Part shown: one piece after another, positions 11,410-23,099 of the stretch
How positions within the stretch are numbered: position 1 is the first letter of the stretch
How the letters are laid out: each line of letters starts with the position of its first letter
NCBI RefSeq assembly: GCF_016086655.4
Contig: NC_052135.2
Coordinates: 27,494,363-27,558,362, forward strand
Source of the DNA: Lepeophtheirus salmonis
Lineage: Eukaryota; Arthropoda; Copepoda; Siphonostomatoida; Caligidae
Length of the DNA stretch: 64,000 nucleotides
Direction: 5' to 3'
Position numbers and translations under genes: made by a program
Notes under the pieces: model-generated
The model's input: only the letters and a program-made list of their open reading frames with translations
Databases searched by the model: none
Told to the model about the DNA's origin: nothing

Positions 11410-14197
11410 TTTTTTTGGAATAATCGATAGCTAATCTATTGTCTTTCGGAAGAGGTGGAGCAGGAGGAGGGAGATGGGTAGCCAGTCCAAAGGAGTCTTT
11501 TAATTGTTGTCTTAGATCAGAACTCTTTGTGAGTTTAGCTGAATCAACAAAATTTAAACTTAAAGAAGGTGATAGCGAAAAATCATTGTGGTTCTCTAAA
11601 GATTGTTTAAAAGATACATTTATTTCTCCATGACTTATAAGTTCGTTTCTTACGGCTGCATCCGTAACTTTGAGAGAGTTAACATAATTCCAGCTCGTTG
11701 TTGCAGAACTCAGAATATGAGAAGGGGGCTGCTCTAAGGTACATTGAGTACATAAACTAACATCCATTTGGCAATGTGGACAAAAAATATTAAAAGTTCC
11801 ATTTTCTTCTTCCTTAGATTTTGGTCCTGAATAAGACTGTTCTGAAGGAATCACTTTTGTGACAGGATCACAAAAAGTAACAGTAGATTTATCTAGTAGA
11901 GTCTCGGCAAACAAATCACTACTAGAAACTGAAGACTTTACTGCAGCCACTTCTTTCCATGAGGTTTCATGTCCAGAATTACTGATATTATTGTATGTAT
12001 TACTGGAAGAATTGATGTCATTCTCATTAACTATTAAAGAGGTTTGTGTAGCTGTGGCAGATACGCTAGGGATAGTACTACTTGTTTTAGAATTCAAATT
12101 TGAAAGATAATTCAATTTTTTTGTTTGTATGTGAAAACTTGATTTTTTGCTAGAGCCTTCTTTTTTAGAATTACCAAGATTTTGGAACAATTTGACTCTT
12201 TCAGCAAATGTCGTCTTACCAGGACCGATATCATCTTTATTTAATTCCTCAAGTTCTTCTTCTTTATCATCAACTTGAATTCCTATCTCAGATTCCTCCA
12301 GCACTTCTACTATATCGTCGTGAGAAGGTGTTTTGGGTTCAAATATAAGTGAGTCAATAGAACCAAATGTATCATAATCAGTAAGCTCCTTCGGCGGCGG
12401 AGGTCTACTAGGATTTTCTTCCATAGGAACATAAACACGGCCAATATTTAAATTACTGAAAGCTTCATAGTTTGAGTCCAAAGCTCTTCTTAAGGCAACA
12501 TTGAGCTCCTGAGCAAAATTCTCAGGTTCAACAGCATCGAAATCTATTTTTTCTTTTAAATACTTTTGAAGCTCCTTAAGCACTCTTGAACGTCTTAATG
12601 TATTCAAATCGTTAACTGTGTTATCCCACTCTATGCTCAATTCTTTTAAATGTTTATTTAGAAGTATTTGATTCTTAACTCGGCGAACTTCAACTTCCTT
12701 GGATGAGAGAAATTTTTTACCAGACTGTAACATTTTTATATAAGAGGAAGCAGAAGAGCTCTTATCTTGACTGATAGACTTTGGTATACTAATTGAGGGA
12801 TCAATTTCCAAGGATATTTTCTTTTCCATCAAAAGTTGCATTTGTTTCACTTTAGAAACTCCTTTTATAGGAATTGGAGGAGAGTCATGAGACTCTTTCA
12901 CATCATGTGTTAAATTTGTTGAATCCTCCTCTTCAGTTTGAAATTCTTCTAGACTTATTTTAAGATTTTTCAAAGATACTTTAGGGTCAGATGACCCAAT
13001 TTCCTTTTTCAGTTCTACTTCCTCTTCAATAGAATTATTCTCGTGATCTATCATACTCATACAACAACTACAATCCGAATACGATACACAAGATGAACAT
13101 GAACATGACGTTTCCTCTTCTGAGTAATCACACTCGGAGTCTAAAGAAGTGGAAGTTTCATCCTCACTCTCTAATTGATGACAAGATTCACAGCAATGAG
13201 AATCAGATTTACAGTTCTCGTTTTTAACAAAATCGATTGTTGCATTTCTTACAGTAGAAACATCTGACTCTGTTTCCGTAAATGAATTATCCGAACTCTC
13301 TTCAAAGTTCTTGGAGCCTACCATTACTTCGTTATGATTTGGATCAAGTTTACGAATTAGTTCGACTCTTGACATGTATACAGGTTCTCTACTAAGGTTG
13401 GTCAATACACTAGATGCATGGCTCGACCAAGAACCACATGATACTTCGTGTTTGTTTTCGGTAAGAGTATTATTTGATAGCTTCTTAATAACTTCTTCTC
13501 TCGAAACATAAATTGACTCTGGGTTTTTAAGTATACTACTAGCTCGACTAGACCAAGAGTCATGAATCCTTCTCTTAGGTACTTCATTTCTTAGCTTAGG
13601 ATAGCTTGGTTGAACTTCTTCTGATTTAATTAAATGATGGACTCCAAACTTTTGACTCAAATAAGCTGCACTCTTGTGCATCTTCTCGATCTTATATAGT
13701 ATTTCATTTTTTGGAAGATCTTCGAATTCCCTTCTGATATTTGGGGAATTAACTTCCTTGAGAATATCCTTTTTAGACATTTTTTCCCATGTTTCCATAC
13801 ATATATTAAGAGGAATGGGTTCATAAACTTTAGCAAAGTTTTCCTCCAAGTCAGACCAAGAATCATATTCAGAATCAATAGTTTTTTTTACTTCCTTTGC
13901 GATCATGCCTTGCATTTGACGAATCAACAGCTTTTTAGATTCATAAATATTTTCTTCTTCTTCATACTTAACTTCATGTTCTACATTCAGGTCCATTTTA
14001 CTTAAAGCACTATGACTTTTATCGTTATTGTTGGAAAAAATCAATTCCTTAATAATTTTTCGCCTCTGTTGCTTTTTCAAACTTCGGCTATATTGATTTT
14101 TCTTTTTACGAAAAATAGTGCCATTTTCTTCGAGGATGGATAACTCGGACTTGGATATATCCTTAGATTTTCGTCTAAATAACAGTTTCTTAACCAT
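11396..14197 (-). CDS. Long unidentified protein, main part (933 residues)
   Basis: ATG at 14197 (MVKKLLFRRKSKD) opens 933 codons without an intron; a longer open frame upstream to 14251 begins with TTG and is not the start. Two internal repeats are visible: HDSWSSRASSIL...YVSREEVIKKL at about residues 212-240 and CGSWSSHASSVL...YMSRVELIRKL at about 254-284, with a weaker SW.DLEEN near 112. A Cys/Ser/Glu-rich cluster (about 325-390) contains CCESCH, SCSCSSC and DCSCC. Later come an acidic stretch, TFAERVKLFQNLG, a CPHC...CTQC pair that could bind zinc, and a proline run PPPAPPLP near the end. The frame then runs into TGA, but shifts cleanly into the next entry through an A8 run at 11409-11416. 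I do not recognise the family. Confidence 0.8.
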   Translation of the reverse strand: MVKKLLFRRKSKDISKSELSILEENGTIFRKKKNQYSRSLKKQQRRKIIKELIFSNNNDKSHSALSKMDLNVEHEVKYEEEENIYESKKLLIRQMQGMIAKEVKKTIDSEYDSWSDLEENFAKVYEPIPLNICMETWEKMSKKDILKEVNSPNIRREFEDLPKNEILYKIEKMHKSAAYLSQKFGVHHLIKSEEVQPSYPKLRNEVPKRRIHDSWSSRASSILKNPESIYVSREEVIKKLSNNTLTENKHEVSCGSWSSHASSVLTNLSREPVYMSRVELIRKLDPNHNEVMVGSKNFEESSDNSFTETESDVSTVRNATIDFVKNENCKSDSHCCESCHQLESEDETSTSLDSECDYSEEETSCSCSSCVSYSDCSCCMSMIDHENNSIEEEVELKKEIGSSDPKVSLKNLKISLEEFQTEEEDSTNLTHDVKESHDSPPIPIKGVSKVKQMQLLMEKKISLEIDPSISIPKSISQDKSSSASSYIKMLQSGKKFLSSKEVEVRRVKNQILLNKHLKELSIEWDNTVNDLNTLRRSRVLKELQKYLKEKIDFDAVEPENFAQELNVALRRALDSNYEAFSNLNIGRVYVPMEENPSRPPPPKELTDYDTFGSIDSLIFEPKTPSHDDIVEVLEESEIGIQVDDKEEELEELNKDDIGPGKTTFAERVKLFQNLGNSKKEGSSKKSSFHIQTKKLNYLSNLNSKTSSTIPSVSATATQTSLIVNENDINSSSNTYNNISNSGHETSWKEVAAVKSSVSSSDLFAETLLDKSTVTFCDPVTKVIPSEQSYSGPKSKEEENGTFNIFCPHCQMDVSLCTQCTLEQPPSHILSSATTSWNYVNSLKVTDAAVRNELISHGEINVSFKQSLENHNDFSLSPSLSLNFVDSAKLTKSSDLRQQLKDSFGLATHLPPPAPPLPKDNRLAIDYSKKNGSC

Positions 14198-17100
14198 GAT
14201 GATAGTTTTAACAATCTCACATTGAAAAAGGAATATATAAACAAATAACAATATAAATTAAACACTTCTACGAGATCATGTTCACAATTAAAAGTAACAA
14301 TTTAATATGATTTTGATGCTTCTGAGTTTCATTTTTCGAAATGACTTGTACATTTTTTTTTTTTAATATTATCTTATTTTTTTAAATGACTGTAGATACT
14401 CGCACGCTAAGTAATTGTATTGTTAAGGGCCTCCTCCACCGTTCATATACTCAGAGGAAAAAGAAATTTTAACAATAAGAAAAAAAAATATCACTTCTAC
14501 CGAATCATCGATAAATTCCTAATTATTAGGATCATTATCATCATACTTTCTGGCCATTAATTTATCCATTACTATTTCCTCACTGAGTCTCAACATTAAT
14601 CTTCCCTCAAAAAAAAAAAAAATATATATATATGCAAGAGGACATCCGTGCTAGGATTACTTACTTTGTTTTAATTTGATATGGTCTTTGATTTATATTT
14701 TCAAGGCAACATCTGCACTATATAATTTTCTGTAGTAAATTTCTTAGTGAAAACACCAGAAGAAAAACATACATATAAACACTTTCTCCTTCGTTAAACT
14801 ATACGGTAAAATAAAAATAGAATGATGATACTCTTAACTGAATAGCTGTACTTTTTATGTACACTTACATTTATAAATTGTCTCTTCTTTTCCAATGATT
14901 CAACTATCAATGCATCATTAACATATAAGCTTATTGCTTTAGATCACAAACCTTAAAACTATATTCAATCTACATATATATACTTAAATAATCATTTTCG
15001 ATATAATTCAGTTTTTATCGGATCCTATGTCCTTGTCATAAATGTTAAAAAAAATGTTAAAGAGGATCCTGAGTTTTACAATCACTATATTGGTCATAAA
15101 TACGCTATTTAAAAAATCGTGGTTTTTACAAATAAATAAAATATAAATATCCCTACCAATAAAAAAAACAAAAAAAAAACACAAAAATAATTAATTAATT
15201 AAAAGTCCCTTGAAGAATAATACTACATTAATTGTTTTTACCATAAGTACCGTTGAACCAGTTAACTCATCATACAAAAAAACCCACAGAGTAAGGATTC
15301 TTTTAGTTAATTTGTTAACTTTTATAATTAGTCAACAAAATTTTACTTTTTCAATAATTCAAAAGATTTAACGTCTATTTCTGGTAATATCTAGATACTT
15401 AATCAGACATGTTAATTACAAATTTGAAATTAATCACGTCAAGTGCACTACAATTTTTGATTTATTCGACCTTTCTACTTTTTTTAAGTAGAAAAAATAC
15501 GTACTTACAATGTCAATTCTAAATATGGGTATATATTTCATGCCATTTCTTAGAAAATACATCTTTTTTCTTGAGGATGAATTAAACATCAGCTTTTTCT
15601 TATTTATAAAACAAAAGAGACTCATTTGAAGCATGAGTTTTATATAATTTATTTTCAAAATAGAAGATATTTTAGGAGGGTTAAGAGCAATATTTATTTA
15701 AGTTCTACTTTTTAAACAAAAAATTACTCGAGATCAAATTTTTAAAATTCCTTGAAAAATGAATTATACTGAATTAATTTAAAGAAGTAAATAAGTATAA
15801 ACAAATAAAATAAAATAAATCATAGAATGATTATTATTATTATATCAACAACTGTGTCTCTAAAAAATGTAATTAAATAAAAATTCCCTTTTAAAATAAA
15901 CAATTCAGAGAATTGTACTATTAAAATAAACAATTCAGAGTCTTATACTATTAAAATGAAAGGTCAATTACATATTACTTACACTTCAAAATAGTCCCTT
16001 TTGCTCTTAACTAGATGGTAAACCAAGCTAATATTCATTCTTAAAAATGTCAACCTTCAAAACAGAAACATTTAGGTTATTGAGATATTTATAACACAAT
16101 AATGGGAAAGGACATATACACAATTTATAATATTAATATCTCTAATTATAATGAATATTTGTATCCTTATTTATAAAGCGTAATCAAAATTATGATCATG
16201 TAAATAGAACATGTAGAACCACTTACTTAAACTTTTATGACTATTTAAAATGTCCAACAGAGAAACATCAATAAAAAAATTCTCATTAATTCACGTAAAT
16301 GTACATTTTAAAATTCTTAACTTGTAACACGTCGAAAGAATCGAGAAACTATGGTAAATAGAAATTATGTTATTTTTATTATGTTCTAGATTATTTATCT
16401 ATAACATAATCCCTTCATTTTTCATATGATTGCAAATATGTATGTATCTACAAACATAAACATTTATTTCTTAATACGCACTAGAACGTCATGTGCGATT
16501 TTTTAAAATGTCCCTTGTATTATTTTCAAAGTTATGTTTTGCAAAATTGCAATGTTTAATGTTATTAGGATCCGCATGAACCTTGTAAATTCATAGAATG
16601 CATGGGTTATTATAAATATACATAATATATTAGTAAATCCATTGAGTTATGTAATACGTATGCAGAACATATATACTACATACATCAATACTATAATTTC
16701 AGTGTACTCAACCCAAAAATGAATTACTAAAAATGTATTTTAAGTGTTATGAAGTTAATTGACAAAATTTAAAAAAAAATCAATTGCTAACTTTCAGAAA
16801 TAAATTTCAGCTTTTTGTCCATAGCTTAATATAATAATTAGGTTGGATAATGAATTCATTACACATAAAAGTTTACATATTATAAAGACAAAGTAATACA
16901 AATATATTCATATTCACTAAGAATATGGATATGCCCAATTGAAAACCTGTCATTTATGGCTATTTCCCTTGTTTTTAACTTATTTATAATAAAACAAAAC
17001 CAAATTACTTAGTAGTATACCTCATGTCGCATATTAAAAAGTTAGGTAACAGCCTAGATTGACATTATACAGAATGCTTCAGCATGAGTCAAAGTACATT

Positions 17101-17761
17101 GAGCGTAAGAATTAATAAGTTGGTTCACGAATTGAAATACAAAAATAATATAGGTTTTCATGTGACGTCAGTGTTGTCGATATCAGCCATTTTGGGGGCC
17201 TAAACAAATAAGCTTTATAACACTTTTTTCATTAATATTAAGGAAATTAGTGAACTATTGGACATCAAAATAAGAACAACAATTAGAAGGACATAAAACT
17301 TACTGTCTACCAAAAATATTTTGCCTAGTTTTAATATATATCTGAGCCTAAAATGTATTAGAAATAAGTTATTACATCGTTATACAATCTTACTTCCATA
17401 TTGAAAAACTAAATAATACAATGGAAAGAATAAGTTATACTTTTCTAAAAGTATCCTACTTTTCTCGTCCCCAATCGAACAAAAAAGAATAATAATTGTA
17501 CAATTTAGACATTTCATAGGAATTTTTAGTAGATATTACTTTGATTTATTTTAAATAAGTTGACATCAAGTATACGCCTTTTTTTATTCTTAGAGCCCTT
17601 TGATGAATTTTTATCAAAATTTATTGGAAATTTGTGCATTTTACGTAGTAAAAGTATCAAATTCAATTATGATTCAATTGAAGCATATAGATTCATAAAT
17701 ACATTTTTTGAAAGGAAGGTAAATATGGATTTGTGATCTGTGATTTGATACTAACTACTAC
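14198..17761. other. AT-rich region without recognised genes
   Basis: About 3.5 kb, very AT-rich. I find no coding exon I can support and no clear transposon. Open frames are short and low-complexity (for example 15434-15658 minus). A CRE-like TGACGTCA lies at 17163-17170. Confidence 0.5.
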
Positions 17762-18109
17762 CCCAAGTGCAAAGTACGGCAGTCCAGCCACATTCAACAT
17801 GGCGAATGCCCAATAATGAATCATCAAATAAGTCATAAACATTCTCAATAGGCAATTGCATGTATGATCCATCTCTTGCCTTCTTCCTTTGGATGTCAGC
17901 ATAAGAATGGGCATAGGGAGCATACAAAGTATAGGCCTTGGAGGCTGTCCGAGACAGGGCAGGAGATGAGATACTTGTAGTTCTTCTTACCTTATAGACG
18001 TTGTAATCCTGCGGCTTTTTCCGAGACATGTTCTGAATGTGAGACGGTTCAATACACGGAATAGCTCAAAATCAACATTCGAATGGGATTCCGGATTCTT
18101 GGATGTAAG
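17762..18109 (-). CDS. Probable first coding exon of an unidentified gene (coding 18029-17762)
   Basis: On the minus strand a long pyrimidine tract ends in TTATTGCAG (acceptor, exon from 18109). An 80-nt leader follows, then ATG at 18029. The open frame runs 89 codons plus one base to a TTGGG|GTAGTA donor at 17762. The protein begins MSRKKPQDYNVYKVRRT, has SYADIQRKKARDGSYMQLP and ends ENVYDLFDDSL...GWTAVLCTWG. A second possible donor, TATAAG|GTAAGA, lies after residue 13, so the exon may be alternatively used. No domain recognised. The downstream exons are not evident in the 3.5 kb to the left. The overlapping hydrophobic frame at 18193-17987 falls in the polypyrimidine tract and is rejected. 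Confidence 0.55.
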
Positions 18110-18239
18110 CTGCAATAACGACACAACTAACCCAGAAACAGCGACACCAATAACAAAAACAATAAGAAAAAACAATAACCAAGTTGATTTCAAATGGAGG
18201 GATGATTTAATGAAGAGGGGAGTGAGTGAGGCGTGAGTT

Positions 18240-18480
18240 CATGGTGAGTCCTCCTTCTTCTTCTTCATCCCTTTGAATTCCACTCTCCTTCTCTTCCTCT
18301 TTATGCTTCTGCTCTTTTACCCCCCTCATTCTCTCTTACTCTCTCTCCATAGATCTACTCTTTTTACCTCCTCTCTCTCTCTCGCTCTCTTCTTCTTTTA
18401 CTCCTTCTACTCCTCATTTCTCCTCTTTCCAATTCCTGCCTTTTTCTTTCATGTACCCTGTACACTTTCAGCCTGCCAAA
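18240..18480 (+). repeat. Polypyrimidine-rich low-complexity tract
   Basis: CT-rich on the plus strand (runs of CTCTCT and TTCTTC), in contrast to the AT-rich surroundings. It lies upstream of the minus-strand exon at 18109-17762 and may be promoter-proximal or intronic sequence. Confidence 0.7.
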
Positions 18481-18589
18481 TCGGGACCTTTTGTAAGCCC
18501 AGAAGCCTTATTTCATCATTGCAGCATCCTTCCTCTTGCTCTTTTCCTTCCACACGCTACTCCCACACTATGTGTATTAGTACTTAGAG

Positions 18590-19679
18590 TTGTATAAAAT
18601 ATGACCTGTCGTTATGTCAAAATAAAACAAACTGAAAATGAACGTAGTAATCTTGACGAATTGGAGAATATTTTTGAGTAGAGTTGCTTTGCTGTCATAA
18701 CATTTTATTATATCAGCCGTGAAAGGAAGTTAATAAACATAGGTTTATAAAATATGTATTAGAAGGTAGGAGGGGCTATTTCTAGTTGTCAATCTTAATG
18801 GGCTATTTTATTTTCCAAAGCTGCTGTCATTATTATTGAATTCTTGAAAATGAAACATCTATGTATAAAGTAATAACTACTGTATCTGTACATGAAAGGA
18901 CGGAGAGTAACAATAATGATTAAGTCGAGAGTTGCAAGTCTAAGTCTTTGTTGGACTAGGGGGTATATTTGCTATATACAGAGTGGGATTTGTGTTTATT
19001 TCCTTCCACTCACGGCTACTTGCAGCTGATATAATAAAACGTCAGGACAGCTAAGCTGCCTTCAACCCAGTCATTTTCCAAATTTTAAAAATTACCACGT
19101 TCTTTGTTGGTTTCTTTTATTTTTATATACCGGTAGGACATGTATTATGCATCACTGGAAGTCAACATAAATCGTACGCCGTATCCAGCAGACAGTGGGT
19201 AGGAATTACTTCGTTTTCAATACTCAATTCTACCCAGACTTCAACAAGGAAATAGACTCGCTATAATTCTCCAACAAATCCTGAAGGCGGGTTACTACAT
19301 CTATAGTGTGTGTACACGTCTAATGGAATTAATTTTTTTGGTATTGAATGATGTAATAAAAATTATCCCATTCTTCTTCATTGTTGTTCACTCTGCATGT
19401 TAGACCTAATGGAATTAAGGAAAGCATATCATGGAACTTTTTTACTTTGTTTAAATTTTACTCACTCTTGATGTTGTTGATGTATATTTTGTATAGGAAG
19501 GAGTTTTTAAACCAAGGATGTCTCTACTATATGGATGGCGTTCTTCAAAACGCGCAACTCAGAGTGTGGCCTACCGTGCATTCAATAATATAAACTCTAG
19601 TTCTTCTTTTACCTAATTTAAACAGTGAAATAAGTTATGAATATGATGAACATTTTTTTCAATAACAAAGATAAATTTG
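18590..19679. other. No gene seen; short dispersed repeat at 18980-19035
   Basis: The block at about 18980-19035 (CAGAGTGGGATTTGTG... through CACGGCTACTTGCAGC) resembles 46000-46050 at the end of the decayed LINE, suggesting a shared dispersed repeat. Otherwise featureless. Confidence 0.4.
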
Positions 19680-21260
19680 TTGTCAGGAAAAAATGGCAAG
19701 ATAAAAAAAAGGAAAAGTGTCTAAACAAACACGACAGCGATTCCAATGGAAGGAGTGTCAATCACTTAATTCTCCCTTATTAATTACAATATCATTAGAC
19801 ATGATGGACTATTCATATTCATGTTGGATAAGATTGCCCACCCAAGGAAGGAGTCGACTCTTTTCTTTTGAGGCTTAGCTTGGTTTTCTTCTTGAGATAA
19901 AGTTTCAATCTGCCATTATTCGCGTAGAAATTGAAATTCAAGCATCTCCTGTTGAGGATAAACTACTTTTGTATTAATTCTTAGGATTTCTGTCTCTAAT
20001 TAATGAAAATCGATCTAAGGATATAAAAAATACTTCTAAATTATGAAAATCGATCTAAGGATATGAAAAATACTTCTAAATTAAAAATGTGTCACTCCAT
20101 TTATCCAATTGTTTGTTTGTATTATGTTTGATATGTTTCAACATTAAAATAATAACTAATATATCATATTCATGCTGTCATAATTATATGTAAACATATT
20201 TATTTTATCACAAATTGATAAATGTAACTTTTATGATTTTTTATTGATTTTTTCCCATGGAATAATATTTCAATTACTTGAAAATTACGCATTTTTTAAA
20301 CATCCATAAGCCGAAAATAACGATAGAAATTACTAATTTGATGATATATATTTATTCATAAAACTAACTTTTTAAGGGCCTTTGAAAAAATATTAGTGCA
20401 TTTATGTGCATTTATGATCAAAAGAAGTGGACTAATACCCACCATGATCAAAAGAAATAAAAAAGATTGTATTTCTCTGTTCTCGGTAAACTTGAGTTAA
20501 ATAGACACAACAGTTTCACAAATGCCAAACTTTTAAAATACAATATAGTTAAGAGGAATATAAGGCATCTGAAATCTTTGAGGGCCTGAAACCTTTCCAT
20601 AGAGTTGGCTCTAACTATACGTACCTAAATTAACCAAATTAGATAATTACATGAGTGTTGAATAAATTTTTTCATGTCCGTTTCTATCGTCATAACATAT
20701 GGATTGACATTTATTCTATAAATAAATTAATTGATGGAATTAACCATTGACAAAGGAATTTACATTAATATTTGTTTTACAAGTTAATGATGTTGGAGCT
20801 GGATTCTCATTCTAAATTGAAATGAATGAATATATAAAGTCATAATATTCATATTCTTCAATAAATATCACTGAATACCATTACTATTTATTACAAATGT
20901 AGTTACATATTCATATGTCATTGTATCATACTAGAAAAATACAATTAAAAATTCGTTGAAAGAGCCTATAAGTTACTTTTTATGGTTCTCATACTTGGCT
21001 TGATACATTGGAAGTATGAATTCACAGCCCTAGATAAACAACTTCAAGAATTCGAGTTCTTTAGATAACTACATAATGCAGCCTGTTTCGTTCTCTTTGG
21101 TCAAGATAGAAGGTTTATGAAGAGACGAAGACCATCGTTCTATTGAAATTTCAGATTGCTCCAACTGTACTGCGCTTTACAGTTTTTGTCTCACTCTTCA
21201 ACGACTCGTCCTTTGATTACCTGCCCAAATCCTCTCAGTGGTTTGTTGCTCCACAGCCAA
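19680..21260 (+). mobile_element. Long-TIR non-coding transposon, copy A (truncated)
   Basis: Starts with GTCAGGAAAAAATGGCAAG, the same left end as copy B at 59377. It follows copy B's left inverted repeat to about 19845, then aligns with copy B's interior (60690 onward) over about 1.25 kb. It re-enters the right inverted repeat at about 21060 and loses similarity near 21260. Relative to copy B the left arm is short and the insertion at 59840-60690 is absent. No transposase is encoded; it must be moved by another element. Superfamily unknown. Confidence 0.75.
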
Positions 21261-21269
21261 CAGTGTGGG

Positions 21270-22940
21270 AAAAATTGTCGAAGATATATATTTTTTTTAC
21301 TTTTTTTTGTGAATATCTTGAGCGAAAAACGAGTAACTATTTTTTAAAAGGGTCTTTATTCCTTAATTTTTGTATCAAGAACAAAACAAGAGTGTATTGC
21401 AAATGATAAAATATACAAATGAGATAAATACATAATTTCTTATTAATCAAAATTCCATATTTCTTCATTCAACTATTATATAAATCATAATTTACATTTT
21501 CAAATATACATAATATCTGTTTTGCTCCTTATATGTTACACGATGCTCATGAATAAGTAGCTTCTATATGTTTTAACTGAAAGAGATCGTAGAATGGTAA
21601 CACCCATTGTTATACACTTATACACCCTTTATAAAATAGATATACATTCTTGTAAATGTAAAAAAAAACTTATTTAAAACCTCGACTAATTATGAAAATA
21701 TATAACATTTTTTTGCCATCCCTTATTCTTTAAAGTGTTTATTTGTTAGCTCTCTTTATTTATATTTTCCATTTTCCTATTTGAATTGTACCCATATTAT
21801 CATTACCCAAACCGGGCTACTCAAGCTGTCTTTTTAGTATCATATTTATTGAAGTAATATTTATCGGCCCTCTATTAATGACAAGTAAATCCATTGTCAC
21901 TCCAATCAGGGCAGTTTCTGACGAGAGCTGGGGCCAAAGATAAATATGCGGGACTCTTTTCTTTTTTTCGATATTTAAAATTTTATTTTTTAGAAAATAA
22001 AATGCGGAGTTATTTTTTTATTATAACTTTTATAGTATAAATTTTTTTTAAAGTGATTTACAACATTTTATCCTGCTTGGGATACCTGCTCCTTTAAAAC
22101 CGTTCCTACTCCAAATAACAAAATTGCAGTTACGTCACTGCAGAGCTCTTTAAAAACTTAAAGTTAACTTATACTTCTAGGGCTGTACGTTACTATTTAA
22201 GGATATTTGAGTCAAGGAAATGCCTATTCGGTAATAAAAGGAGTCTGTACATCCAGTAGGAATCTATCGCAGACTGTCCTACGCATATGCATATTGCGTA
22301 ATAATATTTAGAATGGGTTTTATACTCATCAAATATATCAAATTATCTTCAATGCATTTATATTTTTAAGGATGACTTCTAATTTTAGACAGATGTTTTT
22401 AAATCTCTTCATTGTGTTTCAAACCGGATAGTCAAGATATTGAACCCCAATTCAAGGTATCATTGGTTCGTATTGTTATTGAAATTACATACAAAATGTA
22501 GATATATTATTATTTATATTGTACATAATATTATAATCTGTTAATAAATACCTTTACTTAATGTATAAAAAGTTGTTTACATATAGAACAGTACATGCAT
22601 TATCTCTATACATATAATATATTAGATTGTTTTGTTAGTGACATATTGGATGTGCTGACCATGGTTATAAGCATATTTTGGATTTGCAATTTTTTTTACA
22701 TTCAATAGAGTGTGAGGAAATTAAGTGAAAAAGAGCTGTTCCCGGCAAGTTTTGAATATTACAAAATTGTGTATTGATATAAATTGACAAGTTGAGTAAT
22801 GTTAGGGTTAATGTAATACATTTTATTTTCACGGAGTAAGCTATTTATATATTCATGATTATAAAAATTATGATAAATCATTATTATCATTATAAATTCA
22901 TTTTATGAGAATAAAACTATTTTATTGAATACAGATAAAC
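21270..22940. other. AT-rich region without recognised genes
   Basis: About 1.7 kb with no supportable coding region or repeat pair. Confidence 0.5.
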
Positions 22941-23099
22941 AATTTGCGATTTCTTATTGATAATAGCAACAAAATAGCACTCACAAAAAAAAAGAAAAAA
23001 TATATATTTAGTCATAGGGAAGAACTTCTTTTAATGTGTGCAGTAGTAGTGCGCCAACTTAGAATTCGTCTTCTCTTTTGGCACAAAATAGACAAAAGG

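Noticed and set aside
14198..14251. Upstream extension of the 933-residue protein
   Set aside because: Starts at TTG and adds a hydrophobic stretch from AT-rich DNA; ATG 14197 is the natural start.
17987..18193. Minus-strand frame beginning MKSTWLLFFLIVFVIG, like a signal peptide or membrane segment
   Set aside because: It is the translation of a polypyrimidine tract leading to a TTATTGCAG acceptor and begins at a non-ATG codon (AAA context, TTG/ATT type); the frame after the acceptor fits a different exon.
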